Shown piece after piece: positions 7,347 through 13,244 of a stretch of DNA of 13,244 nucleotides. How positions within the stretch are numbered: position 1 is the first letter of the stretch; each line of letters begins with the position of its first letter. Location of the stretch: NCBI GenBank assembly GCA_034211175.1, contig JAXHUH010000098.1:1-13244 (forward strand), written 5' to 3'. The stretch comes from JAXHUH01 sp034211175 (GTDB taxonomy: Bacteria; Actinomycetota; Acidimicrobiia; Acidimicrobiales; CAIXPF01). A model generated the notes under the pieces. It did no database searches. It saw only the letters and a list, made by a program, of their open reading frames with translations, and was not told the origin of the DNA. The translations under genes were made by a program, and so were the position numbers.

Positions 7347-8501
7347 TCAGGCGCGCACGCCGGCGAGCAGGTTGCGCCGACCGGCCAGGCACACGAGGCC
7401 GGAGGCGAGCAGCATCAGCGCGCCGGCGACCTTGGGCAGCGGCGTCGAGCCGGTGACCGGCAGCGTCGACTGGAGCACGACGACCTGCTGGGGTGCGGTG
7501 GTCGTGGTCGTCGGGGCCGCGGTCGTGGTGGTGGGTGCGACCGTGGTGGTCGTCGGGGCCACCGTCGTGCTGGTCGTCGTCTGCTGGACCTGCACGTCGC
7601 AGCTCTCCCGCAGCGTCGGGTCGACGATCGACGGCCACGGGATCGCGCCCTGCCAGAAGATCTCGCCGGTGCCCGCCTCCTCGTCGAAGTCGGCCGAGGT
7701 GTAGCGGGCGAAGATCCGCAGGTTGGCCGTCTCCTCGGCAGTGAACTGCGACAGCAGCTCGCGGTCGTCGACCTGGAGCGTCACCGTGCTGAAGACCTCG
7801 TTGTCCGGGTCCGGGGCCGCGGGGACGATCGCCGCCGCGCCCGGCAGCTGGATGGCCTGGTCGGCCTCGATGTCGCGGACGCCGGCGGCGACCCACAGCT
7901 CGGCGTCGGCCGCGATGTTCGCCGTGTTGGTCAGCACGACCTCGAAGCCGCAGGACTCGGTGCGGCCGTCGGCCAGCGTGTTGGGGCCGAAGTCGACGAG
8001 CAGGCTGCCCGACGAGAGCGACGACGACCGGACGCAGTTGCCCGAGCGGGCGACGTTGCTGTCGAGAAACGCCGGGAGCCCGGCGCCGAAGGAGTTCTCG
8101 CCCTCACGCGCCGTCAGGCTGAACCCGGCCGTGTTGCCGTGCGTGAACGTGGCCAGCGAGACCTGGTCGTCGATGCGGATGTCCGCGGTGCCGCCGGGAG
8201 CCACGGTGACCGTCGTGATGATCTCCTGGGTGCCGGGGGCACCGAGGTCGGGCGTCCACTTCAGGTCGACCTCGATCTCCGAGCCGGATTCGCTCACGAT
8301 CTGGACCGCGAGGCCGCACGAGTCGAGTCGCCAGTCGGCGAGGGTGCCGGGCAGCGGCTCGATCCGGATGTCGTCGTTGTTGAAGAAGATCGGTTCCGGT
8401 GCTGCTGACTGTGCCTGCGCCGTGGCTGCGCTCGGTATCGCCAGAGCGACGAGCCCGGCGACGGCCAGGATGGCCGCGAGGGCGCGATGCGCGAGGGACA
8501 T
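7347..8501 (-). CDS. Secreted LPXTG-anchored surface protein with two repeated domains and a Thr-rich stalk
   Basis: A 384-aa exported protein. Residues 1-30 are a signal peptide (hydrophobic run from about 8 to 26, likely cleavage after ATAQA). Two related beta-rich segments follow: about 38-156 and 167-301. Each opens with LAD-x-R-x-(D/E)-SCG-hydrophobic (Cys62, Cys184) and ends in Cys (156, 301), so each may hold one disulfide. Residues 308-337 are a Thr/Pro/Ala stalk. The C-terminus is a full sorting signal: LPVTG (347-351), hydrophobic helix (about 357-374) and a basic end (GRRNLLAGVRA). This predicts export through Sec and covalent anchoring to peptidoglycan by a sortase, none of which lies in the window. 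GGAGGA (8516-8511) 9 nt before ATG 8501 fixes the start. Ligand and role are unknown; adhesion or structural functions are guesses. Confidence 0.88.
   Translation of the reverse strand: MSLAHRALAAILAVAGLVALAIPSAATAQAQSAAPEPIFFNNDDIRIEPLPGTLADWRLDSCGLAVQIVSESGSEIEVDLKWTPDLGAPGTQEIITTVTVAPGGTADIRIDDQVSLATFTHGNTAGFSLTAREGENSFGAGLPAFLDSNVARSGNCVRSSSLSSGSLLVDFGPNTLADGRTESCGFEVVLTNTANIAADAELWVAAGVRDIEADQAIQLPGAAAIVPAAPDPDNEVFSTVTLQVDDRELLSQFTAEETANLRIFARYTSADFDEEAGTGEIFWQGAIPWPSIVDPTLRESCDVQVQQTTTSTTVAPTTTTVAPTTTTAAPTTTTTAPQQVVVLQSTLPVTGSTPLPKVAGALMLLASGLVCLAGRRNLLAGVRA
7491..7580 (-). repeat. Thr-rich stalk repeat (7-residue units)
   Basis: Within the surface protein, residues 314-335 contain three 7-residue units of the form (V/A)APTTTT, giving imperfect 21-bp tandem repeats. 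Such stalks lift a surface domain away from the wall and are likely sites of O-glycosylation. Length variation between strains would be expected. Confidence 0.75.
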
Positions 8502-8537
8502 TGAGAGAGGTCCTCCATGAGATTCCGCCGAGTCGGC

Positions 8538-8543
8538 ACCCTA
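8538..8543 (-). promoter_or_regulatory. Candidate -10 element (TAGGGT) for the LPXTG protein gene
   Basis: On the minus strand TAGGGT (8543-8538) fits TAnnnT. A start about 7 nt further would leave a leader of about 30 nt that includes the GGAGGA site. No good -35 could be chosen. Confidence 0.35.
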
Positions 8544-8592
8544 ACCGTGGGGAAGCTCACCGCGTTGGACGACGATAACTCAGCCAAACAAT

Positions 8593-8630
8593 CGTCATAT
8601 GACGGACATCTGACCGCCACACGATGTCCG
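8593..8630. promoter_or_regulatory. Overlapping dyad repeats in the divergent intergenic region (possible operator)
   Basis: The 190-bp gap between the divergent surface-protein and ubiB-like genes holds a perfect 12-bp palindrome CGTCATATGACG (8593-8604) and, overlapping it by two bases, an 8-bp inverted repeat CGGACATC (8603-8610) / GATGTCCG (8623-8630) with a 12-nt spacer. The segment 8575-8610 is AT-richer than its surroundings. Either could bind a dimeric regulator acting on one or both genes; no regulator gene is nearby. Confidence 0.4.
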
Positions 8631-8691
8631 GCGGCGCGCGATCGGGGGTGCTGAGTACCCACAGGGGTTGCCGGGCTGATTCAGTGGTGGC

Positions 8692-10368
8692 GTGGACGCA
8701 GCAGACGCCACCGCACGCGACACCCCCGACGGGGCCACGGCCACCGGGCGGCCCGCGGACCTCGAGCACTTCGCGTTCAGCGACGACCCCCCGTGGATCG
8801 TCGAGCCCGAGCGCCTCGCATGGCGGGGCGGGCTCGACGAGCTCCGGGCGCGCACCCGCGCCGAGGTCCCCGAGCTGACGCGTCCCCGTCGCATCCCCCA
8901 CGCACCCCGGGTGGTACGGGTCGTGTGGCGCCTCGGCACCGCCGTCGGCACGTGGATGGCCTTCGACCGCCGCCACGGCGGCAGCCGCTCGCGCCAGGGC
9001 ATCTCCCGGCGGGTCCGCGAGGCGGCCGAGCACCTCGGGCCGACGTACATCAAGCTCGGCCAGATCATCTCGTCGGGCCGGGGGCTGTTCCCCGACGAGC
9101 TCGTCGACGAGTTCACGAAGCTGCGCGACCAGGTCCCGGCGGAGCCGTTCGACGTCGTCCGCAAGGTCGTCGAGGAGGAGCTGGCCCAGCCGCTCGAGGA
9201 CGTGTTCAGCGAGTTCGACCCGACCCCGCTCGCCGCGGCGTCGATCGCCCAGGTCCACCGGGCGGTGCTGCGCGACGGCGGCGTCGAGGTCGTCGTGAAG
9301 GTCCAGCGCCCGACGGTCTACGAGCTCGTCCACCAGGACCTCAAGGCGATGGCGTGGCTGGCGCCGTTCCTGATCGGACGCATCCCGGTGGCCGCGCTGG
9401 CCAACCCGCCGGCGCTGGTCGAGCTGTTCGCGGAGACGATCACCGAGGAGCTCGACTTCCGCCTCGAGGCGGGCAACATGTTGGACCTCGCCCGCTCGTT
9501 CCGCGAGCTCGGCCAGACCGGCTACGTCGTGCCCCGCCCCCACGCCCGCTACGTGACCCGCCGGATCATCGTGATGGAGCGCCTCTCGGGCTTCGCGTTC
9601 GACGACGTCGCCGGCATCACCGACGCCGGGATCGACACCGAGGCGATCATCCGCACCGGGATGATCGGGTTCATGGAGGGATGCATGCTCCACGGCATCT
9701 TCCACGGCGACCTCCACGGCGGGAACCTGTTCGTCATGGAGGACGGGCGCACCGCGCTCCTCGACTACGGCATCACCGCCCGCATGAGCCCGACCGAGCG
9801 CCACGCCTTCCTGCGCCTGCTCGTGACCGCCACGATGAACGACGTGCGCGGCCAGATCGCGGCGCTGCGCGACCTCGGCGCCCTCCCGCCCGACACCGAC
9901 CTCGACGCGGTGATCCGCGACCTCGGCCTCGACCAGCCGCCGATCGACCCGACGTCGATGACGCCCGACGAGCTGGTCACCGAGCTCCAGCGGATCGTGA
10001 AGGCCATGCTGGCCTACGGGGCCCGCATGCCGAAGATCCTCATGCTGTTCGTGAAGAACATGCTCTTCCTGGAGGCGGCGATCGCCACGCTCGCCCCCGA
10101 CCTCGACCTGTTCGGCGAGATCACCCACATCTCGACCCACTTCGCCACGACCCACGGGCCCCGCATCGCCCAGGAGATCGGCATGGAGCCGACCGAGTAC
10201 GAGCTCGACCTGTCGGGCCTCAAGGCCGGCTTCGGCGTCGAGCCGACGACGTCGACGCTCACCTACCGGGAGCTCCAGGAACGTCGGAACCTCATCCGGT
10301 CACGTCTCCGCCAGGACGACGGGCCGGTCGACGGACCCGCCGACGGCCCCGCCGACGAGAGGGCCTGA
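8692..10368 (+). CDS. ABC1/UbiB/ADCK-family atypical protein kinase-like ATPase
   Basis: A 558-aa member of the UbiB/ADCK family. The family hallmark KxGQ motif is present (YIKLGQIISSGRGLFP, K121-Q124), then the Ala-rich nucleotide loop AAASIAQVHRA (181-191) that replaces a glycine loop, the ATP-binding Lys203 in VVVKVQRP, EELDF (252-256), the catalytic loop HGDLHGGN (Asp340, Asn345) and the metal motif DYG (358-360). In E. coli and eukaryotes these proteins support ubiquinone biosynthesis and act as ATPases on lipid-bound complexes; actinobacteria usually make menaquinone, so the role here is open. The C-terminus is polar, with an Asp/Gly/Pro-rich tail and no clear pair of terminal membrane helices as in E. 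coli UbiB. The GTG at 8692 is the earliest sensible start; no Shine-Dalgarno was found, and a start some codons later is possible. Confidence 0.9.
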   Translation: MDAADATARDTPDGATATGRPADLEHFAFSDDPPWIVEPERLAWRGGLDELRARTRAEVPELTRPRRIPHAPRVVRVVWRLGTAVGTWMAFDRRHGGSRSRQGISRRVREAAEHLGPTYIKLGQIISSGRGLFPDELVDEFTKLRDQVPAEPFDVVRKVVEEELAQPLEDVFSEFDPTPLAAASIAQVHRAVLRDGGVEVVVKVQRPTVYELVHQDLKAMAWLAPFLIGRIPVAALANPPALVELFAETITEELDFRLEAGNMLDLARSFRELGQTGYVVPRPHARYVTRRIIVMERLSGFAFDDVAGITDAGIDTEAIIRTGMIGFMEGCMLHGIFHGDLHGGNLFVMEDGRTALLDYGITARMSPTERHAFLRLLVTATMNDVRGQIAALRDLGALPPDTDLDAVIRDLGLDQPPIDPTSMTPDELVTELQRIVKAMLAYGARMPKILMLFVKNMLFLEAAIATLAPDLDLFGEITHISTHFATTHGPRIAQEIGMEPTEYELDLSGLKAGFGVEPTTSTLTYRELQERRNLIRSRLRQDDGPVDGPADGPADERA

Positions 10369-10393
10369 CGCGCACCGCCACCGCGGTGGACCG

Positions 10394-10416
10394 CCGCCGG
10401 CAGGGTGAGCCGGCGG
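10394..10416 (+). terminator. Hairpin after the ubiB-like gene
   Basis: CCGCCGG (10394-10400) and CCGGCGG (10410-10416) are perfect complements around a 9-nt loop, 25 nt after the stop. Just before it, at 10378-10389, is a 12-bp palindrome CCACCGCGGTGG. No T-run. It would separate ubiB-like transcription from nucS, which has its own candidate -10. Confidence 0.45.
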
Positions 10417-10431
10417 TGACCGCGGGCCGTC

Positions 10432-10437
10432 TACGCT
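10432..10437 (+). promoter_or_regulatory. Candidate -10 element (TACGCT) for leaderless nucS transcript
   Basis: TACGCT fits TAnnnT and ends exactly 7 nt before the GTG at 10445, with no Shine-Dalgarno between. This is the best leaderless-promoter candidate in the window. No -35 is evident. Confidence 0.5.
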
Positions 10438-10444
10438 CCGCGCC

Positions 10445-11104
10445 GTGCGCCTGGTGATCGCTCGCTGCTCGGTCGACTACGTCGGCCGCCTTACCGCCCA
10501 CCTCCCGCTCGCCACGCGGCTGCTGATGGTGAAGGCGGACGGCTGCGTCGCCATCCACGCCGACGGCGGCGCGTACAAGCCGCTGAACTGGATGAACGCG
10601 CCGAACCGGCTGAACGAGGAAGCCGATCGCTGGGTGGTCACGAACGGCAAGGGCGAGACGCTCACGATCACCATCGAGGAGGTGCTGAGCGACATCTCCC
10701 ACGAGATGGGCGTCGACCCCGGCCTCCAGAAGGACGGTGTGGAGGCCCACCTCCAGCAGCTCCTCGCCGCCGACCCGTCGGCGATCGACGACGGCCTGCG
10801 CCTCGTGCGGCGCGAGTACCCCACCGACATCGGGCCGGTCGACCTGCTGTGCCGCGACCCCGAGGGCAACGCGGTGGCCATCGAGGTGAAGCGGCGCGGC
10901 GAGATCGACGGGGTCGAGCAGCTCGCCCGCTACCTGGAGCGCCTCGACCGGGACCCGACGCTGCGGCCGGTGCGGGGCGTGTTCGTGGCCCAGCTCATCA
11001 AGCCCCAGGCCAAGGTCCTGGCCGGTGACCGGGGCATCGCCTGCGTGGAGGTCGACTACGACGAGCTGCGCGGCGTCGAGTCGGCGGAGCTGCGCCTGTT
11101 CTGA
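10445..11104 (+). CDS. nucS: Mismatch-specific endonuclease NucS/EndoMS
   Basis: A 219-aa protein closely matching mycobacterial NucS along its length: MRLVIARCSVDYVGRLTAHL at the start, AYKPLNWMNAPN (43-54), SHEMGVDPGLQKDGVEAHLQ and the RecB-like nuclease core. Catalytic residues are visible: IGPVDLLCRD with Asp133, AIEVKRRGEIDGVEQL with Glu147, Lys149 and Gln159. NucS cuts both strands at G-T, G-G and T-T mismatches and provides mismatch repair in actinobacteria and archaea that lack MutS/MutL. The C-terminal AELRLF fits the sliding-clamp-binding end of the family. The GTG at 10445 gives the conserved N-terminus. The gene stands alone between ubiB-like and a convergent SDR gene. Confidence 0.96.
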   Translation: MRLVIARCSVDYVGRLTAHLPLATRLLMVKADGCVAIHADGGAYKPLNWMNAPNRLNEEADRWVVTNGKGETLTITIEEVLSDISHEMGVDPGLQKDGVEAHLQQLLAADPSAIDDGLRLVRREYPTDIGPVDLLCRDPEGNAVAIEVKRRGEIDGVEQLARYLERLDRDPTLRPVRGVFVAQLIKPQAKVLAGDRGIACVEVDYDELRGVESAELRLF

Positions 11105-11112
11105 ACGGGCGA

Positions 11113-11191
11113 CGTCCGGGCTCACGGGCCTGAAGGCCCGGACGCGCCACGGGGTGGCGCCACCGCAGCTCTCGCGGCGACACCACCCCGT
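11113..11191. terminator. Hairpin-rich gap between convergent nucS and SDR genes (likely two-way terminator)
   Basis: Several perfect inverted repeats overlap here. CGTCCGGGC (11113-11121) pairs with GCCCGGACG (11136-11144); inside it CGGGCC-TGAA-GGCCCG (11125-11140) is an alternative; GCGCCAC-GGG-GTGGCGC (11144-11160) is a 7-bp stem; ACGGGGTGG (11149-11157) can also pair with CCACCCCGT (11183-11191). Dyads work on both strands, which suits the convergent arrangement. No T-runs. Confidence 0.6.
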
Positions 11192-11233
11192 CCGCGGTCG
11201 GTCCGGCGCCTCAGCGACCGGCCCGGCGTGGGT

Positions 11234-12145
11234 TCAGGGCATCTCCTTGACGTCCTGGCCGTTCATCGTGGCGTTCGGCCGCGCCTTCGCGAGCAGCGGG
11301 CGGATGGCGTCGTCGAGCTGCTTCGGGTCGTCGATCGGCCCGGCCTCGGGGCCACGGTGCCAGCTCTCGGCGATGGCCAGGCCCTGGCCCGACGCCTCGA
11401 TGACCCGGCCGGTCACGTCGGACGACTGGGTGCTGGCCAGCCAGGTCGCCACCGGGGCGATCCAGCGAGGGTTCATCATCTCCTTCTGCTCGTCGCTGGC
11501 CTGGCCGAGGCCGAGGCCCTCGGTCATGCGGGTCAGCGCGGTCGGAGCGATGGCGTTGACGGTCACGCCGTAGCGCTTCAGCTCGCGGGCGGCGATGATC
11601 GTGAACGACGCGATGCCGGCCTTGGCCGCGCCGTAGTTGGTCTGGCCGACGTTGCCGTAGATGCCCGACACCGAGGCGGTGTTGATGATGCGGCCGTTGT
11701 TGGTCTCGCCGGCCTTGGAGCGCTCACGCCAGTAGGCGGCGGCCCAGCGGCTCGGGGCGAACGTGCCCTTGAGGTGGACCTTGATGACCGCGTCCCACTC
11801 CTCCTCGGTCATGTTGGTCAGCATCCGGTCCCGGAGGATGCCGGCGTTGTTGATCACGGCGTCGAGCCCGCCGAAGGTCTCGACCGCGGTGTTGATCAGC
11901 TTCTGGGCGCCCTCCCAGTCGCTGATGTCGTCGTGGTTGGCGACGGCCTCGCCGCCCATGCCCTTGATCTCGTCGACGACCTGCTGCGCCGGCGAGGCGT
12001 CCCCGCCGGAGCCGTCCATGGCGCCGCCGAGGTCGTTGACCACCACCTTGGCGCCCTCGGAGGCGAGCATCAGCGCGTGCTCGCGGCCGATGCCGCGTCC
12101 CGCACCGGTCACCACGCAGATCCGTCCCTCACACATGCCCGACAT
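11234..12145 (-). CDS. Short-chain dehydrogenase/reductase, 3-hydroxyacyl-CoA dehydrogenase-like (HSD17B4 type)
   Basis: A 303-aa classical SDR. The cofactor motif TGAGRGIG (13-20) and the following NDLGG (37-41), with Asp38 after the second strand, favour NAD(H) binding. NNAG is at 99-102. The catalytic set is Ser158, Tyr171 and Lys175 in NTASVSGIYGNVGQTNYGAAK, with the usual 13-residue Ser-Tyr distance. The VVVNDLGGAMDGSG segment and QTNYGAAKAGI fit the group related to the dehydrogenase domain of peroxisomal multifunctional enzyme 2, which oxidises 3-hydroxyacyl-CoA in beta-oxidation of fatty acids or steroids; the exact substrate cannot be read. It is longer than a minimal 250-aa SDR because of a C-terminal extension (about 255-303). 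AAGGAG (12156-12151) 5 nt before ATG 12145 fixes this start; GTG 12163 would contain that site. A palindrome cluster lies 65-95 bp upstream. Confidence 0.9.
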   Translation of the reverse strand: MSGMCEGRICVVTGAGRGIGREHALMLASEGAKVVVNDLGGAMDGSGGDASPAQQVVDEIKGMGGEAVANHDDISDWEGAQKLINTAVETFGGLDAVINNAGILRDRMLTNMTEEEWDAVIKVHLKGTFAPSRWAAAYWRERSKAGETNNGRIINTASVSGIYGNVGQTNYGAAKAGIASFTIIAARELKRYGVTVNAIAPTALTRMTEGLGLGQASDEQKEMMNPRWIAPVATWLASTQSSDVTGRVIEASGQGLAIAESWHRGPEAGPIDDPKQLDDAIRPLLAKARPNATMNGQDVKEMP

Positions 12146-12210
12146 CGGAGCTCCTTCTGGCACTGGCAGTCGCGTCGTCGTTGGCTCTCGGCATCACCTC
12201 GCGTGACACC

Positions 12211-12239
12211 GGTCTCCCGCGGGAGACCTCGGCAGGTCT
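12211..12239. promoter_or_regulatory. Perfect 18-bp palindrome plus third half-site upstream of the SDR gene (likely operator)
   Basis: GGTCTCCCGCGGGAGACC (12211-12228) is a perfect 18-bp palindrome. Its right half AGACCT (12224-12229) also pairs with AGGTCT (12234-12239) across CGGC, giving three alternating GGTCT/AGACC half-sites within 29 bp. It lies 66 bp upstream of the SDR start and far from the next plus-strand gene. This is what a binding site for a dimeric repressor of the TetR or GntR kind looks like, but no regulator gene is in view. Confidence 0.6.
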
Positions 12240-12468
12240 AGCCCAAATGTTTCAGATCGCTCCATTCAGGCTGGTCAGGGCAACGGGTGTCGGTCCGGGC
12301 CGGCGACGCCCGACACGAGCCGGTCGCCGCCGCACGCGCCCGTCCCGCCGTCGACGCCGACCGGGGGGCGGCTCGCGAGGTCGACGCGACCCGACCGGAG
12401 GTGACGGGGCGGGCGATCGGCGGGGGTGATCCGCCCCGAGGTGATTACCGCAAGGGTTGTGGACGCGC
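12240..12468. other. Gene-free stretch between divergent SDR and VanW-like genes
   Basis: No credible reading frame was found here on either strand; open frames are Arg/Gly/Pro-rich and look like frame shadows of GC-rich DNA. The left part (12240-12285) is AT-richer and probably carries the SDR promoter. Further on GTGTCGG (12287-12293) pairs with CCGACAC (12310-12316), and GGCGG/CCGCC flank GGGTGAT near 12420-12436. None has a clear meaning. Confidence 0.5.
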
Positions 12469-12481
12469 GATCCTGGCATCG

Positions 12482-13244
12482 GTGAATCGACTGCGCACGA
12501 CGGCGTTGGTCGCTGGCGGTGTCCCCCTCATCATCGTGGCGCTGATCGTCGCGGCGTGGGCGATCGACACGTCGGCGTCGGGGGGCGAGGTGCTCCGCAA
12601 CGTCTCCTTGGCGGAGCGCGACATCGGCGGCCTGGGGCGCGCCGACCTCGGGGTGGTCCTGAACGAGATCGGCGCGGACATCGCCTCGGTCGGCGTGACG
12701 ATCACGAGCGAGGACACCTCGGCCCGCACGACGGCCGGCGCGCTCGGCGTGTCGGTCGACGAGGAGGCGACGTCGTCGGCGGCCATGGACGTCGGCCGCG
12801 ACCGGGCCTTCCTGGTGCGTCCGTTCGTGTGGCTGTGGTCGTTCTTCGACGGCGACGAGGCACCACTCGTGCTGAGCACCGACCCCGGCCTGGTCGCATC
12901 GGCCCTCGACGAGCTCGACGAACTGGCCGACGTACCGCCGACCGAGCCGACGCTGACCCACCGGGACGGCGCGCTCGAGGTGGTGTCGGGCGCGCCGGGC
13001 CGGTCGATCGACCCGAGCGACGTCGCCCGTGCGCTCGGCCGCGTCGACGACGTCGACGCCGACGGCATCCACATCACCGTCGAGCCGGTCGAGACGCTCC
13101 CGTCGGTGGCCGACGAGGAGGCGCAGGCGCTCGCCGATGCCGTCGGGGCCGCACTCGCCGCCCCGCTGCCGATCGAGGTCGCGACCCCGGCGCCCGGCGA
13201 CGGGGACGACTCCGACGGGGACGACACCGACGGGGACGACACCG
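12482..13244 (+). CDS. Membrane-anchored VanW / peptidoglycan-binding-like protein (3' truncated)
   Basis: The frame from GTG 12482 is open to the window edge, giving 254 residues. A short basic start (MNRLRTT) is followed by one hydrophobic helix (about 8-27, ALVAGGVPLIIVALIVAAWA), predicting an uncleaved or lipidless anchor with the rest outside. The segment GEVLRNVSLAERDIGGLGRADL (35-56) has the N-V-x-(L/V)-x-x-x-x-I-G-G-L look of the putative peptidoglycan-binding domain (PG_binding_4) that precedes VanW domains, and a second similar unit may lie about 155-205. The VanW domain itself would be beyond the window, so the assignment is provisional. At residues 240-254 an acidic DGDD(S/T) repeat starts. 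GATCCT (12469-12474) ends 7 nt before the GTG; there is no Shine-Dalgarno. Confidence 0.7.
   Translation, partial: MNRLRTTALVAGGVPLIIVALIVAAWAIDTSASGGEVLRNVSLAERDIGGLGRADLGVVLNEIGADIASVGVTITSEDTSARTTAGALGVSVDEEATSSAAMDVGRDRAFLVRPFVWLWSFFDGDEAPLVLSTDPGLVASALDELDELADVPPTEPTLTHRDGALEVVSGAPGRSIDPSDVARALGRVDDVDADGIHITVEPVETLPSVADEEAQALADAVGAALAAPLPIEVATPAPGDGDDSDGDDTDGDDT
13199..13243 (+). repeat. 15-bp tandem repeat coding DGDDS/T, cut by window end
   Basis: Three contiguous 15-bp units (GACGGGGACGAC followed by TCC, ACC, ACC) are nearly identical at DNA level and continue to the window edge. They encode an acidic low-complexity insert in the VanW-like protein. Near-identity at synonymous positions suggests recent slippage. 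Confidence 0.85.

Noticed and set aside
7499..7570. Short GTGGT-rich tandem repeats considered as a CRISPR-like or regulatory repeat
   Set aside because: They are the codons of the Thr-rich stalk of the surface protein; units are about 21 bp and contiguous, with no spacers.
6294..8408. A 704-codon open frame on the plus strand
   Set aside because: It lies antisense to two well-supported minus-strand genes and spans their intergenic gap. Its translation is Arg/Gly/Ala/Val-rich without any recognisable motif, as expected for a shadow frame in very GC-rich DNA.
8557..10155. A 532-codon open frame on the minus strand
   Set aside because: It is antisense to the complete ubiB-like gene, whose kinase motifs are all on the plus strand. 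The translation is His/Val/Asp/Arg-rich low complexity with no domain.
12252..12479. A 75-codon minus-strand frame upstream of the SDR gene
   Set aside because: Composition is Arg/Pro/Gly-rich, there is no ribosome-binding site or known motif, and it overlaps the likely SDR promoter.

Overview
The window is very GC-rich DNA with dense, short-spaced genes and strong use of G/C in third codon positions. It looks like chromosomal DNA of an actinobacterium. Support comes from a NucS mismatch-repair endonuclease, CysQ proteins close to the mycobacterial type as I recall it, an LPXTG wall-anchored protein, frequent GTG/TTG starts, and several genes whose only plausible promoter sits 6-8 nt before the start codon (leaderless style). 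A deep-branching class such as Acidimicrobiia would fit, but that is inference.

Layout: (1) 1-396, the C-terminal tail of an unidentified protein with an IF2-N-like end; 466-2166, the translation factor EttA; 2259-2495, a 78-aa zinc-finger-like protein closed by a hairpin. (2) 2625-5417, a metabolic block on the plus strand: a CysQ-type phosphatase, a 56-aa single-pass membrane peptide, a crotonase-fold protein, and a second CysQ-type phosphatase whose TTG start overlaps the crotonase stop. (3) 5424-8501, two minus-strand genes: a PEP-utilizer-like protein without its catalytic histidine, and upstream of it a secreted two-repeat protein with a Thr-rich stalk and LPVTG anchor. (4) A divergent intergenic region with dyad repeats, then plus-strand ubiB-like kinase (8692-10368) and nucS (10445-11104). 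(5) A convergent SDR dehydrogenase (12145-11234, minus) with a hairpin-rich gap on its 3' side and a perfect 18-bp palindrome upstream of its start. (6) A gene-poor stretch of about 335 bp, then the start of a VanW/peptidoglycan-binding-like membrane protein that runs off the window inside a repetitive acidic segment.

How the genes relate: the clearest functional coupling is crotonase plus CysQ2 (overlapping stop/start). Both CysQ proteins keep the metal-binding core but differ just after it, so they may act on different phosphate esters. EttA and NucS are housekeeping genes (ribosome restart, mismatch repair). The wall-anchored protein and the VanW-like protein both belong to the cell surface. 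I see no phage genes, insertion sequence, CRISPR array, tRNA or rRNA, and no recognisable defence island. The most unusual items are the His-less PEP-utilizer-like protein, the crotonase lacking both canonical glutamates, the small PARP-finger-like protein, and the operator-like palindrome cluster before the SDR gene.
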